From: Brevundimonas sp. UBA4609
Lineage (GTDB): Bacteria; Pseudomonadota; Alphaproteobacteria; Caulobacterales; Caulobacteraceae
Direction: 5' to 3'
Assembly: GCA_002386585.1 (NCBI GenBank)
Contig: DGIZ01000230.1
Coordinates: 1 to 23,346, forward strand
Length of the DNA: 23,346 bases
A model generated the notes under the pieces. It was not told where the DNA came from. It was given only the letters and a program-made list of their open reading frames with translations, and searched no databases. A program made the position numbers and the translations under genes. Shown here piece after piece: positions 17,355 through 23,346 of this stretch. Numbering within the stretch: position 1 is the first letter of the stretch; every line of letters starts with the position of its first letter.

Positions 17355-19112
17355 TTGATAGGCTGGGTAAAGCTGACGCGGTTCAAGCGCTATACGGACA
17401 CTCGAATCGCGCTGAAAGAAGACGGAATTTCATTTCTCGCGGGCGGAAATAACTCCGGCAAATCCACTGTCCTTCAAGCCATCGCAGTGTGGGAGTTTTG
17501 CAGATCTCTGCTCGAGAACGAGCGAGGTAGAGATAGCCTTTTGGCCGGCTACAAAGGGCAAGGGCTGGGGCTATCAGACGATGAATTCTCGCCCATCGCC
17601 ATTGCAAGCCTAAAGCACTTATGGACAAATTTGAAGAGTCAGGTCCCGGGGGTGGACGGATATTCTTTGGCCGTAGAGTGCGGGTGGGGATCTGGAGAGG
17701 CAGAAAAGCACCTGAGCATAACTCTCGCGTTGACCAATGACCGGCTTTTTATCAAAGCGGCAAACTCAAATCTCACAGCGGGCGATGTCCTGCCTACGGT
17801 TGCCTATCTTCCGCCATTTGCAGGTATAACGCCTCGTGAGAATAAGATGTCCGGCGCTGAGCGACGAGGCATGATTGGTCGAGGGTTGGCGGGCGGCATC
17901 ATCCGCAATCTGTTGCTCGACATGTTCGAAGCGAACGTGTCGGCGCGGGTAGCATTAAAAGCGGATCGGAAGAAAATAAAAACTTCCGACCTTAAACGTC
18001 TTCGTGAAGATGACCCCTGGGAGATACTTCAATTAACGATGGGTCGCATCTTTGGAATGCAGCTCATCGTGGAACCTTTCAATGATTTATTCCATAGCGC
18101 CATAAGAGTTAAGTGCGTTAAGGGCTCCATGGATGGAAACACCTTCAAGAAGTATGTGAATTTCAATCCGCGCGATCTTATGTCTGAGGGGAGCGGTTTC
18201 CTTCAATGGCTAAGCGTTTACGTTTTGGCTCTTAGCCCAAGCAATACGACGTTACTTTTGGACGAGCCGGACTCACATTTGCACCCATCGCTTCAGACGC
18301 AGCTTGTCGGCGCTTTGAGCGATATAGTTGAGAAAGCGGGCAAACAGGTTTTGCTTGCTACTCATAGTACAGAAATACTTAGATCCGCCGATCACTCGAA
18401 TATTCTCGCATTCAAAAGTTCTTCGGCAAAATATCTGTCTCACGACAGAAACAAGATCGGTTTGTTCATAGGTCTTGGTAGCGATTACTCGCCCAAAATT
18501 GATCCTTTGCGTCAATCTAAGCGGATGTTGATCGTAGAGAATGACAGCGACGCGAGAATTCTAAAGGCGTGGGCCGAAAAGCTAGGTGTTGTCTGGCCGA
18601 AGAAACTAGTAATTTGGCCTTGGACGGGCGGGGCAACAGAGAGAAAGCACCTATTCGGACAGCTAAAAGCAGAGATACCCGACCTAGTCGCGATTAGCCT
18701 TCGAGACCGTGACGACATTGCTCTGGGTCAGATCGATCCTGAGACACTTGACGACCGGTCCTTCAACCGCACCGATGAAAACCTTCATTTGAAAGTTTGG
18801 AGAAGGCGTCATATCGAAAATTACCTTCTCTGGCCCCCGGCAGTCGCCAGGGCGTCCGGTCAACCTGTGCAAGATGTTATAGATTTATTCGCCGAGCACG
18901 CGCTTGTTGTGCCAGACAACTTTGCGTCTCGCGACGTGGCGGAAGCTATGATCGATGCTCGAGGTAAAGAGATATCCCAAGAGCACGACAGGAGTTTTAA
19001 AACTGTCTTTGGGGTCGAACCAATAGCAATCGCCAGCGCTATGGATCCGCAGGAAATTCCGGAAGATATTAAGTACTTGGTCAATTTAATCGACGAAGTT
19101 TGCAGGGATTAA
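17355..19112 (+). CDS. OLD-like ATPase with Toprim nuclease domain
   Basis: A 585-residue protein from the TTG at 17355. The ABC-type ATPase half has Walker A GGNNSGKST (30-38), a signature-like SEGSGFLQWL (277-286), Walker B LLLDEPDSHLHP (300-311) and a following ATHS switch His. The C-terminal half has Toprim features MLIVENDSDARIL (391-403), RDRDD (450-454) and RRHIENYLL (484-492). This is the architecture of OLD-family endonucleases, which act in phage exclusion, Gabija (GajA) and some retrons. No GajB-like helicase or reverse transcriptase is next to it. The gene is clearly AT-richer than the rest: 24 of 60 bases are G or C at 18061-18120, against 43 of 60 at 22621-22680 in trpB. That suggests separate acquisition. 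Confidence 0.88.
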   Translation: MIGWVKLTRFKRYTDTRIALKEDGISFLAGGNNSGKSTVLQAIAVWEFCRSLLENERGRDSLLAGYKGQGLGLSDDEFSPIAIASLKHLWTNLKSQVPGVDGYSLAVECGWGSGEAEKHLSITLALTNDRLFIKAANSNLTAGDVLPTVAYLPPFAGITPRENKMSGAERRGMIGRGLAGGIIRNLLLDMFEANVSARVALKADRKKIKTSDLKRLREDDPWEILQLTMGRIFGMQLIVEPFNDLFHSAIRVKCVKGSMDGNTFKKYVNFNPRDLMSEGSGFLQWLSVYVLALSPSNTTLLLDEPDSHLHPSLQTQLVGALSDIVEKAGKQVLLATHSTEILRSADHSNILAFKSSSAKYLSHDRNKIGLFIGLGSDYSPKIDPLRQSKRMLIVENDSDARILKAWAEKLGVVWPKKLVIWPWTGGATERKHLFGQLKAEIPDLVAISLRDRDDIALGQIDPETLDDRSFNRTDENLHLKVWRRRHIENYLLWPPAVARASGQPVQDVIDLFAEHALVVPDNFASRDVAEAMIDARGKEISQEHDRSFKTVFGVEPIAIASAMDPQEIPEDIKYLVNLIDEVCRD

Positions 19113-19127
19113 AGCTGCGGAGATTGT

Positions 19128-19161
19128 GAACCCGACTTGGCTTCCTGCGCTAGTCGGGTTC
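19128..19161 (+). terminator. 10-bp perfect inverted repeat after the OLD-like gene
   Basis: GAACCCGACT and AGTCGGGTTC are separated by 14 bases, and a smaller hairpin (ACCAC/GTGGT) follows. It lies 15 bases after the gene stop, so a terminator role is plausible, although no T-run follows. The rest of the gap to 19314 shows no gene or clear motif; it is partly AT-rich. Confidence 0.45.
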
Positions 19162-19314
19162 CGACCACTCTTGCGGTGGTGAAGCTTCACGCATCCGATT
19201 TTAGCGGCGCGCGTAGAAAGATCCGCTTCCTAGCTTAGGCTCAATGAATCTGCACAACGACTACACAAAGCCGATCTGGGGCCAATAGCCCTTATTTTAT
19301 GATATCTTAGCTAG

Positions 19315-19337
19315 CCACCTTCTCCCACAAGGGGAGA
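19315..19337 (+). other. candidate attR (23-bp direct repeat, right copy)
   Basis: An exact copy of the 23 bases at 4462-4484, same orientation, 33 bases before the rsmC-like start. Unlike the left copy it is a single arm without the inverse partner, as expected if insertion split a pre-existing palindromic repeat or duplicated the crossover site. Confidence 0.5.
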
Positions 19338-19369
19338 AGGGTAAAAGAAATGTCGCTATAGGCAGCGTC

Positions 19370-20269
19370 ATGACCATGCTTCTCTACGGCCGCCCGCCCG
19401 CGGTGTTCGATCCGCCGTCGACGGCGACCCAGACCTCGCCTCTGATCCCCGGTTCGACGGCGCTGGAGGCGATCGCGCCCGGATCGGCAGACGGGGTGAT
19501 GCTCTACGCCCCGCCCGGCGCGGTCGAGCGCCGCTATACGCTGGCCCTGGCGCTGAAGGCGCTGAAGCCCGGCGGCCGGCTGGACGTCATGGCGCCCAAG
19601 GACAAGGGCGGCTCGCGGCTGGGCAAGGAGTTGAAGGCTTTCGGGCTGGAGGTCGTCGAGACGGCCAAGGCGCATCATCGCCGCTGCATCGTCCTCCGAC
19701 CTGAGGCGGTCGAGGGGCTGGACGCCGCGATCGAGGCGGGGGCGCCGCGCGTGGTTCCGGGGCTGGAGGCTTGGTCGCAGCCTGGCGTCTTCGCCTGGGA
19801 CCGGATCGATCCGGGCACGGCCCTGTTGGCCGGAGTCCTGCCGCCGCTGAAGGGGGCGGGCGCCGATCTGGGCTGCGGCTTCGGGGCGCTGTCGACGGTG
19901 GTGCTGCGCTCGCCCGCCGTGACTGCGCTAAGGCTGGTCGACATCGACCGGCGTGCGGTCGAAGCGGCGAAGCGCAACGTCGAGGATGCGCGCGCCAGCT
20001 TCGACTGGGTCGATGTGCGGACGCTGGACGCGGCGGGCGACCTGGACTTCATCGTCAGCAATCCGCCCTTCCACGACGGCGGGGCCGAGGACCGGCGGCT
20101 GGGCCAGGCCTTCATCCGCAAGGCGGCCGAGATGCTGAAGAAGGGCGGAACCGCCTGGATCGTGGCCAACCGCCACCTGCCCTATGAAGCCGAGCTGGAC
20201 GGCGCCTTCAAGCGGGTGCGGATGGTCGTGGATCAGGGCGGCTACAAGATTTTCGAGGCGGTGAAATGA
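19370..20269 (+). CDS. rsmC: RsmC-like 16S rRNA guanine-N2 methyltransferase
   Basis: A 299-residue class I SAM-dependent methyltransferase. Two tandem methyltransferase-like halves are visible, the first degenerate, as in RsmC. The second has the SAM-binding motif GADLGCGFGALS (164-175), VDIDRRAVEAAKRN (190-203) and the catalytic NPPFHDGG (231-238) typical of base N-methylation. RsmC modifies G1207 of 16S rRNA; the exact target here is inferred. An ATG at 19376 is an alternative start. Its upstream region ends at the candidate attR, so the insertion may have changed its promoter. The rsuA-type gene follows after 34 bases, suggesting a small rRNA-modification operon. Confidence 0.88.
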   Translation: MTMLLYGRPPAVFDPPSTATQTSPLIPGSTALEAIAPGSADGVMLYAPPGAVERRYTLALALKALKPGGRLDVMAPKDKGGSRLGKELKAFGLEVVETAKAHHRRCIVLRPEAVEGLDAAIEAGAPRVVPGLEAWSQPGVFAWDRIDPGTALLAGVLPPLKGAGADLGCGFGALSTVVLRSPAVTALRLVDIDRRAVEAAKRNVEDARASFDWVDVRTLDAAGDLDFIVSNPPFHDGGAEDRRLGQAFIRKAAEMLKKGGTAWIVANRHLPYEAELDGAFKRVRMVVDQGGYKIFEAVK

Positions 20270-20303
20270 ACCCGCCCTCAAGCAGCCCGAAGGGCGTTAG
20301 GGC

Positions 20304-21041
20304 ATGAGCAAGAAGATTCCGACGTCCCGCGTGGACAAGCTGCTGGGCTCGATGGGCTACGGCTCGCGGGCCGAGATGGCGCGGCTGGGCAAGGCGGGCG
20401 GCATCGTGCTGGACGGCGCCGATCTGACCGACGTGTCGAAGCGCATTCTGGTGACGCCCGATCTGCCGACGCGCATGGAGATCGACGGCGAGCCGCTGGA
20501 CCCCGTACCCGGCCTCGTCATCCTTTTGAACAAGCCGCTGGGCATGACCTGCTCGCACAAGGAGGACGGGGCGCTGGTCTATGACGTCCTGCCCGACCGT
20601 TGGCGGCGGCGCGACCCGGCGATCTCGACCATAGGGCGGCTGGACAAGCAGACGAGCGGCCTGCTGCTGCTGACCGACGACGGCGACTTGCTGCACCGGG
20701 TGATCAGTCCCAAACGCCATGTGGCCAAGGTCTATCGCGCGACGCTGGCGCGGCCGCTGAACGGGACGGAAGGGGCGCTGTTCGCCTCGGGCGAACTGGT
20801 GCTGGAGGGCGAGGACAAGCCGCTGGCGCCCGCCGTGCTGGAGGTCGTCTCGCCGACCGAGGCCCTGCTGACGGTGACGGAGGGCCGCTATCACCAGGTG
20901 CGCCGCATGTTCGCGGCGGTCGGCAATCACGTCGAGGCCCTGCATCGCGAGCGGCTGGGCGGGCTGACGCTGCCGGATGAGCTGGCGCCGGGCGAATGGC
21001 GGCTGCTGACCGAGGATGAGATCGCTTCGATCTTCGCCTGA
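20304..21041 (+). CDS. rsuA: RsuA-family rRNA pseudouridine synthase
   Basis: A 245-residue protein with an S4 RNA-binding domain (about 8-65) and the RsuA/RluB/E/F catalytic domain. The active-site motif IGRLDKQTSGLLLLTDDG (110-127) carries the catalytic Asp114. The C-terminal EGRYHQVRRMFAAVGNHVEALHRERLGG is the family's second signature. RsuA makes pseudouridine 516 in 16S rRNA. RsuA rather than RluB/E/F is supported by the length and the neighbouring rRNA methyltransferase gene, but the subgroup is not certain. It lies 34 bases after the rsmC-like gene. Confidence 0.9.
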   Translation: MSKKIPTSRVDKLLGSMGYGSRAEMARLGKAGGIVLDGADLTDVSKRILVTPDLPTRMEIDGEPLDPVPGLVILLNKPLGMTCSHKEDGALVYDVLPDRWRRRDPAISTIGRLDKQTSGLLLLTDDGDLLHRVISPKRHVAKVYRATLARPLNGTEGALFASGELVLEGEDKPLAPAVLEVVSPTEALLTVTEGRYHQVRRMFAAVGNHVEALHRERLGGLTLPDELAPGEWRLLTEDEIASIFA

Positions 21042-21051
21042 ATCTTTCTTT

Positions 21052-21202
21052 CGTCATCCTCCGACGAGCGTAGCGAGATCGGGGGACCCAGCGGCGCCCG
21101 TCAGGGCGAAAGACCCGCACGCCGCGCTTGCCGCAAGGATCGCCTTCGGCGCCGCTGGGTCCCCCGGTCTGCGCCGCTTGCGCGGCTTGCCGGAGGATGA
21201 CG
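21052..21202. repeat. 151-bp palindromic intergenic repeat
   Basis: The outer arms CGTCATCCTCCG (21052-21063) and CGGAGGATGACG (21191-21202) pair perfectly. Inner arms GGGGGACCCAGCGGCGCC (21081-21098) and its complement (21148-21165) pair too. It is a second, unrelated family of dispersed repeat, placed between rsuA and trpF. It could fold into a long hairpin that lowers read-through between the two genes. Confidence 0.85.
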
Positions 21203-21260
21203 AGGGTAAGGGAAGTGCGGCGCTTGACCTGTCCTCCGCAGTCGCGCACCTGCCTGTCTC

Positions 21261-21899
21261 ATGACACTCACCAAGATCTGCGGCCTGACGACGCCGGATA
21301 CGCTGGATGCGGCGCTGGACGGCGGGGCGGCCTTTGTCGGGGCGGTGGTGTTTCCCAGGAGCCCGCGCCACATCCCGCCGCTGCACGCCGCCACCCTGTT
21401 CGACCGGGCGCGAGGCAAGGCGAAGGTGGTCGCCGTCCTGGTCGACCCCGACGACGCCCTTCTGAGCGAAGTCGCCCTGATCCTGCGGCCCGACTTCATC
21501 CAGCTGCACGGCCATGAGACGCCGCACCGCGCGGCGGAGGCCCGACGGCTGACGGGGGCTGGGGTCATCAAGGCGCTGCCGATCCGGGATGAGGCGGACT
21601 TCGCCGATGTCGCCGACTGGACCGGCGTCGCTGATCATCTGCTGTTCGACGCCAGGCCGCCCAAGGGCGCCGACCTGCCAGGCGGGGTGGGGATCTCGTT
21701 CGACTGGACGTTGATGCAGAACCGGGCGCTTCCGGCAAACTGGTTCCTCGCGGGCGGGCTGGACCCGCAAAATGTTTCCGAGGCGGTGCGGATTTCGGGG
21801 GCGCCGATGGTTGATGTCTCCTCTGGCGTCGAAAGCGCGCCGGGTGTTAAGGACCGCACCCTGATCAAAGCTTTTCTGGACGCCGCATCGCGGTCCTGA
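21261..21899 (+). CDS. trpF: phosphoribosylanthranilate isomerase
   Basis: TrpF converts phosphoribosylanthranilate to CdRP in tryptophan synthesis. The 212-residue TIM barrel has all family marks: the N-terminal LTKICGLT with Cys7 as general base, FIQLHGHE (79-86), LLFDAR with Asp130 as general acid, [11 protein letters not shown] (162-172) and VDVSSGVES (184-192), the phosphate-binding end. It is followed by trpB after 31 bases in the usual alphaproteobacterial order. Confidence 0.97.
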   Translation: MTLTKICGLTTPDTLDAALDGGAAFVGAVVFPRSPRHIPPLHAATLFDRARGKAKVVAVLVDPDDALLSEVALILRPDFIQLHGHETPHRAAEARRLTGAGVIKALPIRDEADFADVADWTGVADHLLFDARPPKGADLPGGVGISFDWTLMQNRALPANWFLAGGLDPQNVSEAVRISGAPMVDVSSGVESAPGVKDRTLIKAFLDAASRS

Positions 21900-21930
21900 T
21901 TTCGTCGCCTTCCTCCCTGAAGATTTTCGT

Positions 21931-23157
21931 GTGCCGGATATCGTGAACGCCTCCCTGTCGAACTCCTACGCCTGGCCTGACGCCGAGGGCCGTTTCGGCC
22001 CCTATGGCGGTCGTTTCGTGCCCGAGACCCTGATGCCTCTGATCCACGAGCTGGAGGCGGCCTATGCGGCGGCCAAGGCGGATCCCAGCTTCCAGGCCGA
22101 GCTGGACGGCTATCTGGAGCATTACGTCGGCCGCGCCAGCCCGCTCTATTTCGCCGAGCGGCTGACCGAGCATTTCGGCGGCGCCAAGATCTGGCTGAAG
22201 CGCGAAGACCTGAACCACACGGGCGCGCACAAGATCAACAACTGCATGGGCCAGATCCTGCTGGCCCGCCGCATGGGCAAGACGCGTATCATCGCCGAGA
22301 CCGGCGCCGGTCAGCACGGGGTCGCCTCGGCCACCGTCTGCGCCCGCTTCGGCCTGCCCTGCACGGTCTACATGGGCGCCGTCGACGTGGCCCGGCAGCA
22401 GCCGAACGTCTTCCGCATGAAGCTGCTGGGCGCCGAGGTCTCGGCGGTGACGGCGGGGGCGGCGACGCTGAAGGACGCCATGAACGAGGCGATGCGCGAC
22501 TGGGTCACCAATGTCGCCGACACCTATTACATCATCGGCACGGCGGCGGGTCCGGCCCCCTACCCGGCCATGGTGCGCGACTTCCAGTCAGTGATCGGCA
22601 AGGAGATCAAGGCCCAGGCCCAGCGTCAGATCGGCCGCCTGCCCGACGCGGTCATGGCCTGCATCGGCGGCGGATCGAACGCCATCGGCGCCATGCATCC
22701 CTTCATCCAGGACGAGGCCGTGCGTCTGATCGGGGTCGAGGCGGCGGGCCTCGGCCTGGATACCCCCGACCACGCCGCCAGCCTGAAGGGCGGGCGCTCG
22801 GGCGTGCTGCACGGCAACCGCACCTATCTGCTGCAGGACGCCGACGGCCAGATTCTGGAAGGCCACTCCATCTCGGCCGGGCTCGACTATCCGGGAATCG
22901 GGCCGGAGCACGCCTGGCTGCACGACCTGGGCCGGGGCGAATATCTGTCGGCCACAGACCAGGAAGCGCTGGACGCGTTCCAGACCCTGTGCAAGCTGGA
23001 AGGCATCATCCCGGCGCTGGAGTCCTCGCACGCGCTGGCGCGCGCCGGCGACGTCGCCAGACAGGTCGGCAAGGACGGCGATCTGGTGATCGTCCTGTCG
23101 GGCCGGGGCGACAAGGACATCAACACTGTGGCCAAGCATCTGAACGTGGAGCTGTGA
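21931..23157 (+). CDS. trpB: tryptophan synthase beta chain
   Basis: TrpB joins indole and serine to make tryptophan with pyridoxal phosphate. The 408-residue protein has the PLP lysine in [10 protein letters not shown] (Lys101), the catalytic Glu123 in ETGAGQHG, the phosphate-binding GGGSNAIG near residue 250 and SGRGDKD at the C-terminus. All are standard for the main TrpB1 type, which works with TrpA. The GTG at 21931 is the chosen start; a GTG at 21943 is also possible. trpA is not visible. A secreted-protein gene begins 3 bases after the stop. Confidence 0.97.
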   Translation: MPDIVNASLSNSYAWPDAEGRFGPYGGRFVPETLMPLIHELEAAYAAAKADPSFQAELDGYLEHYVGRASPLYFAERLTEHFGGAKIWLKREDLNHTGAHKINNCMGQILLARRMGKTRIIAETGAGQHGVASATVCARFGLPCTVYMGAVDVARQQPNVFRMKLLGAEVSAVTAGAATLKDAMNEAMRDWVTNVADTYYIIGTAAGPAPYPAMVRDFQSVIGKEIKAQAQRQIGRLPDAVMACIGGGSNAIGAMHPFIQDEAVRLIGVEAAGLGLDTPDHAASLKGGRSGVLHGNRTYLLQDADGQILEGHSISAGLDYPGIGPEHAWLHDLGRGEYLSATDQEALDAFQTLCKLEGIIPALESSHALARAGDVARQVGKDGDLVIVLSGRGDKDINTVAKHLNVEL

Positions 23158-23160
23158 GGA

Positions 23161-23346
23161 TGAAGACTCTCTTGATCGCCGCCATCGCGGCGGCTGTTTC
23201 GCCGACCCTGACTATGGCCCAGAACACGGCCGCGCCCGCGCCTCAGACGCCCACGCAGACGGCGCCCGCCATCCCGCCCGGCCCAGCGGCCACGGGAATG
23301 CCGGTCCTGCCGCCGGCGACGGAAGCGGCCGACTGCGGCGGCCTAC
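23161..23346 (+). CDS. start of a secreted Pro/Ala-rich protein, 3' end outside the window
   Basis: The frame is open to the window end. It begins with MKTLLIAAIAAAVSPTLTMA, a signal peptide with likely cleavage before QN, followed by a low-complexity stretch rich in Ala, Pro and Thr, then ATEAADCGG. It starts 3 bases after the trpB stop, so it is probably in the trp operon. The visible part is too short to name a family; a periplasmic or surface protein is likely. Confidence 0.7.

Larger units (their letters stand above)
4462..19337. mobile_element. candidate integrative mobilizable element
   Basis: The segment is bounded by an exact 23-bp direct repeat. It begins with a tyrosine integrase and carries traC, traD, a MucR-type regulator, a likely oriT and a broken MOBQ relaxase. 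Its cargo consists of TIR, SLOG, DUF5677, DUF2971, MNT-HEPN and OLD genes. Outside it on both sides are ordinary chromosomal genes (recQ left, rsmC/rsuA/trpFB right). No type IV secretion genes are present, so it would need a helper to move. The boundaries are inferred from the repeat and the gene content. Confidence 0.7.

Noticed and set aside
17355..19112. Gabija system
   Set aside because: The GajA-like architecture is present but no UvrD-like GajB gene is adjacent; the traA helicase fragment is a relaxase part.
19128..19190. tRNA fragment as right attachment site
   Set aside because: A GGGTTCCGACCAC string resembles a T-arm, but there is no acceptor stem, anticodon arm or CCA-type end around it.

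Overview
The window is high-GC DNA whose coding style (MucR regulator, Ti-type traC/traD/traA, Caulobacterales-like palindromic intergenic repeats, order rsmC-rsuA-trpF-trpB) suggests an alphaproteobacterium of the Caulobacterales, probably near Brevundimonas. That placement is inferred from sequence character only. The outer parts are ordinary chromosome: on the left a partial alpha/beta hydrolase, an S41-type peptidase and recQ; on the right an rsmC-like methyltransferase, an rsuA-type pseudouridine synthase, trpF, trpB and the start of a secreted protein.

Between recQ and rsmC lies an element of about 15 kb that looks like an integrative mobilizable element. It starts with a tyrosine integrase next to one copy of a 23-bp sequence (4462-4484). 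A second identical copy in the same orientation (19315-19337) closes the element just before rsmC, so the two are candidate attL and attR. The repeat is the arm of a dispersed palindromic repeat, so the attachment-site reading is an inference. The mobilization part (13.7-17.2 kb) has traC, traD, a MucR-type regulator, a likely oriT at 14975-15018 and a MOBQ relaxase-helicase traA. That traA is interrupted by one in-frame TAG, so the element has probably lost self-directed mobilization. No mating-pore genes are present.

The cargo is mostly defence-like. The most notable part is one co-directional run at 6010-11663: a small helical protein, four different TIR-domain proteins, a stand-alone SLOG-domain protein, a 52-residue double-CxxC zinc-ribbon protein and a DUF5677 protein. 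Several neighbours overlap by ATGA. TIR plus SLOG is the parts list of Thoeris (TIR makes a nucleotide signal, SLOG senses it), but no SIR2 or membrane effector is attached to the SLOG domain here. This may be an undescribed multi-TIR/SLOG immune system. Facing it on the minus strand are a fused MNT-HEPN protein and a DUF2971 protein. At the right end is an AT-richer OLD-like ATPase/Toprim nuclease gene.

The window has no rRNA, tRNA or CRISPR array that I could see. No gene-free stretch exceeds about 300 bases; the larger gaps (4331-4617, 5815-6009, 14841-15043, 19113-19369, 21042-21260) are described as repeats, hairpins, oriT or leaders.
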